24,766 nucleotides of DNA from Bacteroidales bacterium (lineage in GTDB: Bacteria > Bacteroidota > Bacteroidia > Bacteroidales > Bacteroidaceae), in contig SFEP01000048.1 of NCBI GenBank assembly GCA_004557185.1, forward strand, positions 1 through 24,766, in the 5' to 3' direction. A program made the position numbers and the translations under genes. Positions 14,885 to 23,419 of this stretch are shown here, piece after piece. Position 1 is the first letter of the stretch; every line of letters starts with the position of its first letter. The notes under the pieces were generated by a model, which searched no databases, was not told where the DNA came from, and saw only the letters and a list, made by a program, of their open reading frames with translations.

Positions 14885-17194
14885 TTATTTTACAAGCACT
14901 TTCTTGCCGTTTACAATGTAAATGCCCTTGATGGCCTTGTTCACGCGCCGACCGCTGAGGTCGTAGACTGACTTCGTGGTGTCGGCACCTGTGGCGATGT
15001 GGTCGATGCCGGTGGCGGAGCCGTTGAAGGGGAAGGCGCTCATGACCATTGACGGGCTGAAGGTGGCCTTGGCCAGCTTGAGGTAAGCCTTGTGGGCACC
15101 GTTAGTGAAGGCAGCACCCGTGGGATTCATCCAATAGAAACCGACAGAGCTCAGTTCGCTGCTTGCATTGAGCGAAAGGCCATAGTAGTAAGAGCTGGGG
15201 TCGTCGGTGAGAGGCGTGGCTTCATCCGTACCTTCAAGGGTATTGTTAACGACAGGCTGCTGTTCCGTAGTGGTGAACATCAAGGCATAGTTGCCTTTTG
15301 CAGCCTCAATTACGAGAGGTTCATTGGCGGGAACCACACTTCCAGGAGCGTAAGTATTGACCAGTGCGTTAGAAAGATCCCAGATATGACCCTTTACGCC
15401 AGCAGGCAGCGTGTAAGCCTTGGTGGAGTTGAAGTAGGTGGCATAACCTGCTGCTGACACAGCGAGGTTGTAACCCGTTTCTTCAACGGCAGCGGCGCTA
15501 TAGACGTTCAACTGATAGGTAGTTTCTCCTGCACCATTAGTATAGGTTGTGGGATAACCGATGACGTTGCCAATTGCATTGACATTCATCATGCACGTTG
15601 TGCTCAAACAACCTGAAACACCTTCACGAAGTGCAATCGAATTTTCACCCTGTGCGATTGTACCGTTACGAGAAACAATGGCTTCTTTCACGGCTGCATT
15701 GGTGATTTTCACACGCATGCTTTCGTATTTCTTCATGCCGTCACCTGTGAGGAGGTCTGCAATGCTCAATTCCTTTACGGTCGGAAGAGCGTTGTTGGAA
15801 GTGATGGTCGCAGCGGACACGTCAAAGGTGGTAGCTTCATCCGTTCCGTTGTAATCAATAAGAACGACGTTGACAGGACCGTTGATTTTATCGCCGACTT
15901 TCAAGGTGTTTGTTGCATAAAGCATCAAACCACCCGTGGCATCTTGCACATACGCATTCTTATCCTTGACGTAAGTAACAATAGCGTCCGTCAGTTTGAT
16001 GGAATATGTGCCTGCACCAAGGTTGCGAAGTCCCATGATAGATGTTGCGTCGGGAGTGGAGATAGTATAAACTGCCGTTGTGATTGCACTCACGTTCACT
16101 TCGTCTGTTGCAATCATCTTCAGCGTGGTGTTTGAAGATATGCTCACACCCGTTGCATCATTGTATGCTACCGTTGCGCCTGTCGGCTGGAATGTAGCAT
16201 CCAGTGCGGGGTCAGAACCGTCGGTCGTATAATAGTACTTCAAGCCGCTATCATAATCCGTCACTTTCACGGTCTGCGCTTCGAAATAGGTACCTTCGCT
16301 TACATCAAACACAGGAGCATTGACGATGCCAGCAGCAGAACCGCTGTAATAAACCTTGATTGCTGTGAAACGACTTTGTGCGTCAGCGGTGAACGTTACG
16401 GCTGTTGTGGCATTTCCTATAAATACATTGGTGTTGGTCGTGGTGTTCTCTGTTGATGCAGTGAGGCCAGCACAATGGATTGTACCAGTATTTTTGCTTG
16501 TATTTGTATCACGTACGATTTCGACTTTCTCAATGACGATGCCGCTGGCAGGGGTAATCACAATGTTATTGTTTGTGTAGAATCGAACCAGCGTTCCATC
16601 ATAATATGTATAGTTAGATCCAGATGTCACACTGCCTGATAGGGTGATTCCATTGTAAGAGAGTGGCGTTGAGTTACTCCAAATTGCCCCTGATGCACTT
16701 GATAAACCCTCAACAAATTTAATGTTCGCGTCGCTGGCACCACTCATCGTCAAGACGCTTCCAGAGAATGCAGGTTTAACAGTCACAGCAGCCACATCGG
16801 AGGTAACATTACCTTTTGAATTAGAAATAACGCAATAATAATAAATTGTGCCCGAGGTGGTGGTTGCAGGAGTATAGGTAGCCTTAGTGGCACCCGTTAT
16901 TGCTGTACCAGTGGTGTTATTGTTCTCCGTGTTAGAATACCATTGGAAAGTAGGTGCAGGATTGCCTGATGCTTCCACCGTAAGCGCTGCAGCCGTAGCA
17001 TTCAATTCATAAGTTGCGCCTTGCGGTTGCGTTGTGATAGTAGGAGCAAACTCTGTTTCACCGCCACCAGTAGAATATGTAAATTCAACTTTGATGGATT
17101 TGAGACGGATTTGTTTGCCTGGTTTTGTGATTTTCTGTATATATAACGTCTTCGTAGGAACTTGAAGTAGGAAGCGTTCCACCTTGAGTTGCAT
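14885..17194 (-). CDS. Secreted multidomain surface protein, C-terminal part (frame broken)
   Basis: This 769-codon frame holds the body of a cell-surface protein whose N-terminus lies in another frame at 17085-17537. Domains in order: the end of a beta-sandwich (KITKPGKQIRLKSIKVEF, 21-38), an Ig-like domain (50-140), a second beta-sandwich (145-285), a chitobiase/hexosaminidase C-terminal-like module (292-378, with YYTTDGSDP), an OB-fold-like domain (384-570), a further beta-rich domain, and a sorting-type tail from about 743 (VYDLSGRRVNKAIKGIYIVNGKKVLVK). The tail resembles C-terminal signals of type IX secretion clients. The ATG at 17194 is probably not the true start, since the first 20 residues are out-of-frame readings. 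No catalytic domain is recognised; glycan or host-surface binding is a guess. The region is visibly richer in A+T than its neighbours. Confidence 0.8.
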   Translation of the reverse strand: MQLKVERFLLQVPTKTLYIQKITKPGKQIRLKSIKVEFTYSTGGGETEFAPTITTQPQGATYELNATAAALTVEASGNPAPTFQWYSNTENNNTTGTAITGATKATYTPATTTSGTIYYYCVISNSKGNVTSDVAAVTVKPAFSGSVLTMSGASDANIKFVEGLSSASGAIWSNSTPLSYNGITLSGSVTSGSNYTYYDGTLVRFYTNNNIVITPASGIVIEKVEIVRDTNTSKNTGTIHCAGLTASTENTTTNTNVFIGNATTAVTFTADAQSRFTAIKVYYSGSAAGIVNAPVFDVSEGTYFEAQTVKVTDYDSGLKYYYTTDGSDPALDATFQPTGATVAYNDATGVSISSNTTLKMIATDEVNVSAITTAVYTISTPDATSIMGLRNLGAGTYSIKLTDAIVTYVKDKNAYVQDATGGLMLYATNTLKVGDKINGPVNVVLIDYNGTDEATTFDVSAATITSNNALPTVKELSIADLLTGDGMKKYESMRVKITNAAVKEAIVSRNGTIAQGENSIALREGVSGCLSTTCMMNVNAIGNVIGYPTTYTNGAGETTYQLNVYSAAAVEETGYNLAVSAAGYATYFNSTKAYTLPAGVKGHIWDLSNALVNTYAPGSVVPANEPLVIEAAKGNYALMFTTTEQQPVVNNTLEGTDEATPLTDDPSSYYYGLSLNASSELSSVGFYWMNPTGAAFTNGAHKAYLKLAKATFSPSMVMSAFPFNGSATGIDHIATGADTTKSVYDLSGRRVNKAIKGIYIVNGKKVLVK

Positions 17195-17537
17195 TTACAG
17201 CTGTTGTGCAGGTTTCATCGGTATAAATCGTGTAATTTGAAGCACTTGGATTAGTACCACTACCAAACGTAGCCGAATTTATCGTAATTTTTACAGCACT
17301 TGTGATGGTCTTATCGGTGAAAATGTCAGCAATAGTCGCCACAGACACGGATCCACTGTTCGGTACAAGATAATAAGATTTTTTATCTGAGTAATCAGTC
17401 AACGACCACCCCGTTAAATGTCCATAGGAGTAAGTCTTACTGAAATTTTCAGCCTTCATGCTACTTCCTCCCCACATGCCAAACAGCGTCAGCATGCATA
17501 GAGGCAGAAAGAAACGTTGTAAAAATGTTTTTTTCAT
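17085..17537 (-). CDS. Secreted multidomain surface protein, N-terminal part (frame broken)
   Basis: The 150-codon frame starts MKKTFLQRFFLPLCMLTLFGMWGG, a good signal peptide with cleavage probably near residue 29 (SSMKA). A beta-sandwich domain follows (SKTYSYGHLTGWSL ... GGTLPTSSSYEDVIYT). After that the frame turns into HKTRQTNPSQIHQS and stops, while the next frame (+1) continues the expected domain with ITKPGKQIRLKSIKVEF. The break therefore lies at about 17125-17160, where the sequence has TATATATA (17138-17145) and a run of four T on the plus strand (17131-17134). Removing one base or adding one TA pair would join the two frames into a protein of about 880 residues. It could be a pseudogene, a phase-variable gene or a sequencing error. 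Confidence 0.8.
   Translation of the reverse strand: MKKTFLQRFFLPLCMLTLFGMWGGSSMKAENFSKTYSYGHLTGWSLTDYSDKKSYYLVPNSGSVSVATIADIFTDKTITSAVKITINSATFGSGTNPSASNYTIYTDETCTTAVNATQGGTLPTSSSYEDVIYTENHKTRQTNPSQIHQS
17138..17145. repeat. TA dinucleotide tract at the frameshift site
   Basis: Four TA units sit inside the overlap of the two reading frames of the secreted protein. One more TA would make the reading GTT ATA TAT ATA CAG AAA ATC and join the frames. The tract is short for a slippage locus, so a contingency role is possible rather than likely. Confidence 0.4.
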
Positions 17538-17795
17538 GATTGTTGTTATTTGATTTGATGGATTAAAGTGTTTCTTGCGGGACGCTCTGCTGGCATACCA
17601 TGATACAGGCAGAGGGCTGAAAGTGCGTGGTTATGGGCGATACGCACAACTTGCGGGAACGTAGAAAGAATAAACAAACTCAAAAAGAAAGTTGGCATCC
17701 TTGGGGGGGACAAAGCATCGTGTGCAAAGGTTGCCATGCCAGCGTTTCGTAGATTATTCCCGCTGATTAGTACGTAAAAACCCTATTCTCGTCTG

Positions 17796-17826
17796 CAAAG
17801 ATAGTATAAGCCGATAGGAGAACAAA
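17796..17826 (-). promoter_or_regulatory. Promoter of the secreted-protein gene
   Basis: On the minus strand TTTG (17826 to 17823) is followed after 19 bases by TATCTTTG (17803 to 17796), both perfect matches to the Bacteroidetes -33 and -7 elements. This is the best full promoter in the window. It lies about 260 bases from the start codon at 17537. Confidence 0.75.
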
Positions 17827-17906
17827 ACGAAAGTCGCAAGTTTTACATTTTCGTCACGCGCTGCACGCTATCTAACCTTTGGCGAAGGAGCGGGGGGAGC
17901 ATCATA

Positions 17907-17941
17907 CAAAGGCTGGGCTACGCGGGGTAGTCCAGCCTTTG
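17907..17941 (-). terminator. Terminator-like hairpin after the S9 peptidase gene
   Basis: CAAAGGCTGG (17907-17916) pairs with CCAGCCTTTG (17932-17941); inside, CTAC pairs with GTAG, giving a nearly unbroken 15-bp stem with a 5-base loop. It lies about 60 bases beyond the stop at 17998. There is no strong U-run, so termination is likely but not certain. Confidence 0.5.
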
Positions 17942-17997
17942 CGGTAAAGAGAGGAACGGCGGGCGACCGTAAATGCTGCTGCATGACGGGGAGCGGA

Positions 17998-20490
17998 TTA
18001 CTGAAGCTCAAGGGCATCCCACCAAGTGGCGTCGTCCTGCAAATATTTGGCGAACCAGGCAAAGATGACATCCTGCCAGGCCAGGCGCTTTTGGTAGTTG
18101 CTGATGACGTGGTCCTCGCCCTCTATCTGGATGTAGGTGACGGGGCGGCCCAGAATTTTGAGTGCCGTGAAGAGCTGCTGGCTCTCGTTGGTGGGCACGT
18201 TGGTGTCGGCCGTGCCGTGGAGCAGGAGCAAAGGTGTGCGGATTTTATCGGCGTTGAAGAGGGGCGACTGCTTGACGTAGAGGTCGGGGTTGTTCCAGGG
18301 GAAACTGCCGTACTGTGCACATTCGCCATAGGTGTAGCCCCAGTAACCGCCGCCCCAATAGGAGGCAATGTTGCTGATGCCGGCGTGCGAGATGGCTGTG
18401 GCAAAGAGGTCGGTCTGCGTTTGCAGGTACTGTGTCATGAAACCGCCGTACGAGGCCCCCATGCAGCCCACACGCTTGGCATCCGCCCAAGGATGGGCGG
18501 CCAGGAAGGCCTTGGTGCCTGCAATGATGTCGTCGCCCGACTCATGGCCCCAGGTGTTGACGTGGCGGGCGGCAAACTCCTGACCGTAGCCAATGGCGCC
18601 GCTGGGTTCAACCACGTAGACCACGTAGCCCTGGCCGGCAAGCACCTGCAGCGGATACTGGAACTCAAGTTGCTTGGTTGTGGGCGTGCAGCCGCCGTAG
18701 TAATAGACAATGACGGGGTACTTCTTGGAGGCATCGAAGTGAGGCGGCAGAAAGTAGAAGCCGCGCACCGTGTCGCCACGCTCAGCCTTGAAGCTCCAAT
18801 CGTGCACGGTGCCGATGGCCACGTCGGCATAGAGTTTGTCGAAATCGTTGGGCCCGATGCGGCGCGCAGAGGGACGCACCTCGCTGGTGAGGCGTGCCGT
18901 GAACATTTCACGAGCCCTTTCGCCCGTTTGACCAAAGAAGACCACCTGCGGACGTGTGGCAGCGGAGGCAATGGAATAGTCTGACACGACATTGACGGGA
19001 AGTTCGTAGCGAATGACGCGCCCCGTGGCAGGGTCGAGACGAAAGAGGCGCTCATCGCAGCCGTCGGCAGCGCGGAAGTATATCATGCCGTCGGCTTTCG
19101 ACCACATGGTGCTGCCCACAGAGGGAGCGAAGCACGGCAACAAGGGTTTGACGCTGCGAGCGGCCATGTCGTAGAGGTAGAGGCGGTAGTCGAAGGCATT
19201 GGGCACCTGGCCGGGCTTCACTTCGCTGCCAATGCCACCGAACGCGAGCGGCGAGGCGGTGAGCAGGAGTTGCTTGGCATTGGGCGAGAAGCGGGCGCTG
19301 CTCACAAAAGCAGTGTCGCAAAGCAGGGTGTCGACCTTGCCGCTCGCTACGTCCATGCTGACAAAGGTAGTGCGGTCGAAGGGTGCACGTGAGGCGTCGA
19401 AGCGTGAATACTGCAGCAGGAGCTGGCGGCCATCGTGCGAGATGTCATTCAGCCACACGTTGCTGTGGCCATAGGTGAGGCGGCGCGTAAGCCCTGTGCG
19501 CAGGTCGTAGTGCCAAAGTGCTACGCGGTTACGCCAGCCCGGCATGCGGTCGTCGGGCTCGTTCATGAGTTTGAGTCCTTTTTTCGAAGGCTTGCCTTCC
19601 TCTGTGATGGTGAAGATGAGGTAATCGTCGGTGGGCGACACGGTGAAGGAACCGTTGGGCATCTGGTCGGCCAGCACTTTCTCGGCACCGTCGGCAGGCG
19701 TATAAGCCACCAGTTCACGACCGTTGGCGGCGCTGCGGGTGTAATAAAGCACATCGCGTGCACCAGGCAGCCAGCTCCACGACACGTATTCGTTGCGCTT
19801 CATCAGCTGGTGGCCGCTGGCAAGTTCGCTGAGTGTGGTGCTGTATTGCACGCCGCCGTCAGCCTTGCGGTTGTAGCTCACGGTGAGCAGGTATTTACCC
19901 GTAGGCGAGAGTGACACACGGTAGTAGTGGTTGCCCTGCAGCATGTCGGCCATGGTGTAGGGACGCTTGCCCTCAGGATTGACAAGCACGCCGCTGAGAT
20001 TCTCACCCACAAGGTCTACGTGCAAACTGTCGCAGTCGGTCTTGGTAGTGAGAGCCTGCAGCGTCACTTCCACACGGCCTGGAGCCAGATTGAGTTTGCC
20101 GTCTGTGCATTCACGTCCGTCGACAAACACACGGTGGTGCGCCAAGCCCTGCACCTTCAGGTTGGCCTTGACAAAGCGGGGCGTCTGCACGCTAAAACGC
20201 AGGACGCGCAGGGCAGGCAGACTGTCGGCAGCCACGGTGAGACGCTCGTCGCGGCGACAAACGGTGGTGGGCAGCCCCGTGCGCACCGCAGTAGGCAGCA
20301 CCATGCGCTCATTCTGCTTAAGGAGGTCGAGCACGTCGAACGTCTTGCCTTTGGCATTGAGCGAGTCGGTAGTGTAAGGCGTGGTGATGACGTACGGGCC
20401 CTGGCAGGAGGCTTGCGGCACAGGCACAGTGTCGTGCGGAGTAGAAGCCATGGCATGGGCCGTAAGGGCTAAGGAAAGTAAGAGGGACAT
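17998..20490 (-). CDS. S9-family prolyl oligopeptidase-type peptidase, secreted
   Basis: The 830-residue protein starts with a signal peptide (MSLLLSLALTAHAMAS), has a long beta-propeller-like middle (about 200-550, with repeated strands such as SPTGKYLLTVSY and SPNAKQLLLTAS) and an alpha/beta-hydrolase domain at the C-terminus. The nucleophile is Ser680 in GASYGG, with Asp762 in HGTADTNVP and His794 in GEDHV completing the triad. It resembles S9B/S9C enzymes (dipeptidyl peptidase IV or acylaminoacyl peptidase types), which release short peptides in the periplasm of Bacteroidetes. ATG at 20490 is preferred over the in-frame ATG at 20583, since the longer version puts 31 residues ahead of the signal peptide and overlaps the lptB terminator. 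It stands alone between two terminators. The exact specificity is not clear. Confidence 0.9.
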   Translation of the reverse strand: MSLLLSLALTAHAMASTPHDTVPVPQASCQGPYVITTPYTTDSLNAKGKTFDVLDLLKQNERMVLPTAVRTGLPTTVCRRDERLTVAADSLPALRVLRFSVQTPRFVKANLKVQGLAHHRVFVDGRECTDGKLNLAPGRVEVTLQALTTKTDCDSLHVDLVGENLSGVLVNPEGKRPYTMADMLQGNHYYRVSLSPTGKYLLTVSYNRKADGGVQYSTTLSELASGHQLMKRNEYVSWSWLPGARDVLYYTRSAANGRELVAYTPADGAEKVLADQMPNGSFTVSPTDDYLIFTITEEGKPSKKGLKLMNEPDDRMPGWRNRVALWHYDLRTGLTRRLTYGHSNVWLNDISHDGRQLLLQYSRFDASRAPFDRTTFVSMDVASGKVDTLLCDTAFVSSARFSPNAKQLLLTASPLAFGGIGSEVKPGQVPNAFDYRLYLYDMAARSVKPLLPCFAPSVGSTMWSKADGMIYFRAADGCDERLFRLDPATGRVIRYELPVNVVSDYSIASAATRPQVVFFGQTGERAREMFTARLTSEVRPSARRIGPNDFDKLYADVAIGTVHDWSFKAERGDTVRGFYFLPPHFDASKKYPVIVYYYGGCTPTTKQLEFQYPLQVLAGQGYVVYVVEPSGAIGYGQEFAARHVNTWGHESGDDIIAGTKAFLAAHPWADAKRVGCMGASYGGFMTQYLQTQTDLFATAISHAGISNIASYWGGGYWGYTYGECAQYGSFPWNNPDLYVKQSPLFNADKIRTPLLLLHGTADTNVPTNESQQLFTALKILGRPVTYIQIEGEDHVISNYQKRLAWQDVIFAWFAKYLQDDATWWDALELQ

Positions 20491-20560
20491 AGTTTGTGAT
20501 GTTTTAAGGTTTCGAAGGAAAGAGAAATGAGCAGGTGCGTTCCGTTCGCCCGCACGACGC

Positions 20561-20622
20561 AAAACGGCGAAGCGGCATGGCACCTACCACGAAAGGGTAA
20601 GATGCCACATGCCACTTCGCCG
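20561..20622 (-). terminator. Intrinsic terminator of lptB
   Basis: On the minus strand CGGCGAAG and GGCATG segments (20622 downwards) pair with their complements near 20582-20565, with one mismatch and a 2-base bulge, and TTTT (20564 to 20561) follows directly. It begins just after the lptB stop at 20631. Confidence 0.75.
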
Positions 20623-20630
20623 CTCCATGC

Positions 20631-21410
20631 TTACTGGCCTCGTTGCTGGCCCATAAGTTGAAAGTCCTTTTTGCGGAGCTTGAAACTGTTGGTTAGATAT
20701 TTGTCGCGCACCACCTGGTTTTCGGCCAGTTCCTCGGGCGTGCCTTGGAAAAGTATGCGGCCTTCAAAGAGAAGGTAAGCGCGGTCGGTGATGCAGAGGG
20801 TTTCCTCCACATTGTGGTCGGTAATAAGAATGCCGATGTTGCGGTCCTTGAGTTTCCACACAATGAACTGGATGTCCTCCACAGCAATGGGGTCGACACC
20901 TGCAAAGGGCTCGTCGAGCATGATGAACTTGGGGTCGATGGCCAAGCAGCGGGCTATCTCGGTGCGCCGGCGCTCACCGCCCGAAAGCTGGTCGCCCAGA
21001 TTCTTGCGCACTTTCTGCAAGCGAAACTCGGTGATGAGACTTTCGAGTTTCTCGCGCTGGTATTCCTTGCTGCGGCCTGTGAGTTCAAGCACGGAGGCAA
21101 TATTGTCTTCTACACTCATTTTGCGGAATACAGAGGCCTCCTGTGCCAAATAACCAATGCCTTTCTGCGCACGTTTATAGACGGGGTCGGTGGTGATTTC
21201 CTCGTTGTCGAGAAAGATGCGGCCACCGTTGGGTACCACCAAGCCCGTGGTCATGTAGAACGAAGTGGTTTTGCCGGCACCGTTCGGGCCAAGGAGTCCT
21301 ACAATCTCGCCCTGCTTCACGTCGAACGAAACGCCATTGACCACGGTGCGCTTGCCATATCGCTTGACAAGGCCCTCGGTACGCAAAACGGCCGATGTTG
21401 CTTCTGCCAT
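20631..21410 (-). CDS. lptB: LPS export ABC transporter ATP-binding protein LptB
   Basis: The 259-residue ATPase powers lipopolysaccharide transport from the inner membrane through the Lpt bridge, together with LptF/LptG. It has Walker A GPNGAGKTT (41-49), the Q-loop in YLAQEAS, the signature LSGGE (142-146), Walker B FIMLDE (162-167), and H-loop His199 in ITDHNVEET. The segment FAGVDPIAVEDIQ is a familiar LptB signature, and the length is a little above the usual 240 because of a C-terminal extension (SFKLRKKDFQL). It starts with ATG at 21410. A terminator lies on each side, so it is probably transcribed alone; no clear TAnnTTTG box is visible before it. The lptF/lptG/lptA partners are not in the window. 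Confidence 0.95.
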   Translation of the reverse strand: MAEATSAVLRTEGLVKRYGKRTVVNGVSFDVKQGEIVGLLGPNGAGKTTSFYMTTGLVVPNGGRIFLDNEEITTDPVYKRAQKGIGYLAQEASVFRKMSVEDNIASVLELTGRSKEYQREKLESLITEFRLQKVRKNLGDQLSGGERRRTEIARCLAIDPKFIMLDEPFAGVDPIAVEDIQFIVWKLKDRNIGILITDHNVEETLCITDRAYLLFEGRILFQGTPEELAENQVVRDKYLTNSFKLRKKDFQLMGQQRGQ

Positions 21411-21449
21411 AGGTGTTGAATGCTTAGGTGAATGCTACGTTAGGTGAAG

Positions 21450-21492
21450 AAAAGGGGCGCGTCCCAGCATCATGATGCAGGCCGCACCCCTT
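21450..21492 (-). terminator. Intrinsic terminator of the acyl-CoA ligase gene
   Basis: On the minus strand AAGGGG (21492 to 21487) pairs with CCCCTT, with further GCG/CGC pairing and a central self-complementary GCATCATGATGC, and the stem runs into TTTTC. It lies about 45 bases after the stop at 21536. Confidence 0.7.
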
Positions 21493-21535
21493 ATTATATA
21501 TGTACGCCACTCATGGAGTAGCTTAATGCGACGTG

Positions 21536-23221
21536 TCAGTCAATGTCAGCGTTGGCATAAAGGTAGCGCTTGATGCTGCGCTTCGGGGTTTTCTCAAACT
21601 CCTGCTCAACCAACTTGAAGCCCGACAGACGCTCGTAGGAGGCTACCATGCCATTGAGGTCTTGACGATTTTGCTCCATCTGGTGGCGCAGACCGTTGCT
21701 GTCAAGACCAGCCTTTTCGGCTTCATCATAGTCGGGGTAAATGAGGGCATAGAGCTTTTCACCCTTCTGAATGACAATGCTCTCATTGACGTAAGGCAAC
21801 GTGTTGAGTTTGTCTTCAATCTCTTCGGGATAAATGTTCTGACCCGAAGCACCGAGCAGCATGTTCTTCAAACGGCCACGAATGAAGATGTTGCCATCTT
21901 CGTCCATCAACCCCAGGTCGCCCGTGTGATACCAACCCTCTTCATCGAGTGCGGCAGCGGTGGCCTCGGGATTGCGGTAGTAACCAAGCATGGTGTTGGC
22001 ACCACGAGCCAGAATTTCACCTGCCACATGCTGCGGGTCGCTGCTGTTGATTTTCACCTCCATGCGAGGCACTGCACGGCCGCACGAACCCTTAACGAAA
22101 GTATGCCAATCGGAGTAGCTGATGATAGGGGCGCACTCCGTAGCACCATAGCCCACGGTATAGTTAAAGCCAATCTTGTGCAACAGGTCTTCCACTTCGC
22201 TGTTGAAGGCAGCACCACCGATAATGATCTCGTAGAAGCGGCCACCGAAAGCCTCGACCAGGTTTTCGCGGATTTTGTCGCAGATGCGCGTGCTGATAAC
22301 GGGCAGTTTGAGCAGCACCTTCATGCTGGGCGTCTGTAGCCGCGGCAGAACGTTTTTCTTGATAATCTTTTCGATAATGAGCGGCACAGCAATGATAATG
22401 GCCGGCTTGACATCGGCAAAGGCCTGCAGCACAATCTTGGGCGAAGGGATGCGCGTAAGATAGTACACGTGACAACCATGTAGGAACTCGAAGATGAACT
22501 CAAAGGCCATGCCGTACATGTGTGCCAAGGGGAGCATGGAGATAACGCTGTCGCCACGCTTCACGTTATTACCCAGCACTTCCACGGCAAAGAGGTAGTT
22601 TGACCACAGGGCGCGGTAGGGAAGCAGCACGCCCTTGGAGTTAGACGTGGTGCCGCTGGTATAGTTAATGAGAGCCAGCGCATCAGGGTCAGGATTGTGG
22701 GAGTAGGTAACGTGCTCCTTGCGGAAATACTTGGGATATTTGCGGCCAAAAAACTCGTTGAGGTGCTCGCGAGCCTCGGTAAGGCGGTCCGTACGCGATA
22801 CGAGCAACGAATAGTCGGGAATGTTGATGACACCCTCGAGCTGCGGCATGGCTTCGGCATCAAGGTCGGGCCAAACCTGGTCGCCAGCGAAGAGCAAACG
22901 GGCACCGCTATGGTTGACAATGTCGTGCACCTGATGAGCCATAAACTCGTGCAGGATGGGCACAGCTACGCAACCATAACTGAGCGTGGCCAAGAAAGCC
23001 GTAGCCCAATTGGCACTGTTGCGACCGCAGAGTGCTATCTTGTCGCCGCGGCAAATGCCTGCATTTTCAAAAAGGATGTGGAGTTTTTCAATTTTGCGCG
23101 CTACGTCTTTATACTGCAACGTAGTACCTTGGTAGTCGGTCAACGCATCAAGATCCCAGTTTGCCTTGATGCTCTTTTCTATCAGACTTACAAAATCCGT
23201 GTACTGATGAGCTGTTTCCAT
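21536..23221 (-). CDS. Long-chain fatty-acid--CoA ligase (AMP-binding protein)
   Basis: The 561-residue protein belongs to the adenylate-forming superfamily. It activates a fatty acid with ATP to an acyl-adenylate and then to acyl-CoA in the cytoplasm. Visible are the P-loop YTSGTTSNSKG (187-197), GYGATECAP (A5), YHTGDLGLMDEDG (A7) and IRGRLKNMLLGASGQNIYPEEIE (A8, in outline). The C-terminal A10 region reads TPKRSIKRYLY; where many members have a lysine (TPTxKIKR pattern) this aligns to a serine, though the neighbouring lysines could serve. ATG at 23221 is preferred over an in-frame ATG at 23275, which lacks homology-like sequence in its extra 18 residues. The gene has its own promoter and terminator and is divergent from mltG. 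FadD-like is my best label. Confidence 0.92.
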   Translation of the reverse strand: METAHQYTDFVSLIEKSIKANWDLDALTDYQGTTLQYKDVARKIEKLHILFENAGICRGDKIALCGRNSANWATAFLATLSYGCVAVPILHEFMAHQVHDIVNHSGARLLFAGDQVWPDLDAEAMPQLEGVINIPDYSLLVSRTDRLTEAREHLNEFFGRKYPKYFRKEHVTYSHNPDPDALALINYTSGTTSNSKGVLLPYRALWSNYLFAVEVLGNNVKRGDSVISMLPLAHMYGMAFEFIFEFLHGCHVYYLTRIPSPKIVLQAFADVKPAIIIAVPLIIEKIIKKNVLPRLQTPSMKVLLKLPVISTRICDKIRENLVEAFGGRFYEIIIGGAAFNSEVEDLLHKIGFNYTVGYGATECAPIISYSDWHTFVKGSCGRAVPRMEVKINSSDPQHVAGEILARGANTMLGYYRNPEATAAALDEEGWYHTGDLGLMDEDGNIFIRGRLKNMLLGASGQNIYPEEIEDKLNTLPYVNESIVIQKGEKLYALIYPDYDEAEKAGLDSNGLRHQMEQNRQDLNGMVASYERLSGFKLVEQEFEKTPKRSIKRYLYANADID

Positions 23222-23288
23222 GCTGTGAGATTGATGGCCTACGCTTTTGCTACGAATACAAGCAAAGGCATACAAGGCCGATAATTAA

Positions 23289-23311
23289 GCACAAAGAGTT
23301 ATTATTTGTGC
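23289..23311. promoter_or_regulatory. Operator-like inverted repeat at acyl-CoA ligase start site
   Basis: GCACAAA (23289-23295) and TTTGTGC (23305-23311) form a perfect 7-bp inverted repeat separated by nine bases. It overlaps the predicted transcript start of the ligase gene and touches its -7 box, a typical place for a repressor site. No regulator is identified. Confidence 0.4.
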
Positions 23312-23342
23312 AAAAGTAGTAAAACAGATCCTACTAACCAAC
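23311..23342 (-). promoter_or_regulatory. Promoter of the acyl-CoA ligase gene
   Basis: On the minus strand TACTTTTG (23318 to 23311) matches TAnnTTTG exactly, with GTTG (23342 to 23339) 20 bases upstream. The predicted leader is about 80 bases. Confidence 0.6.
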
Positions 23343-23419
23343 GATGGAAAGGGGAAATTCGCCCAAAACTACTTTTTTTGTGCAATATCATGGTCGCAGT
23401 ACATTTTTAAAGCAACCGA

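Larger units (their letters stand above)
17538..17997. other. Intergenic region with a long 5' leader of the secreted-protein gene
   Basis: About 460 bases contain no gene I support. The promoter at 17796-17826 and the start codon at 17537 imply a minus-strand leader of about 250 bases. It includes a run of seven G on the plus strand (17703-17709), a CTCTGC/GCAGAG inverted repeat near 17585-17615, and possible long-range pairing of two GCTGGCAT/ATGCCAGC copies. A 63-codon open frame within the leader has no recognisable domain. The right part holds a terminator-like stem at 17907-17941. Confidence 0.55.

Noticed and set aside
17546..17737. 63-codon frame in the leader of the secreted-protein gene
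   Set aside because: No domain, sits wholly within the predicted leader, and composition does not look coding.
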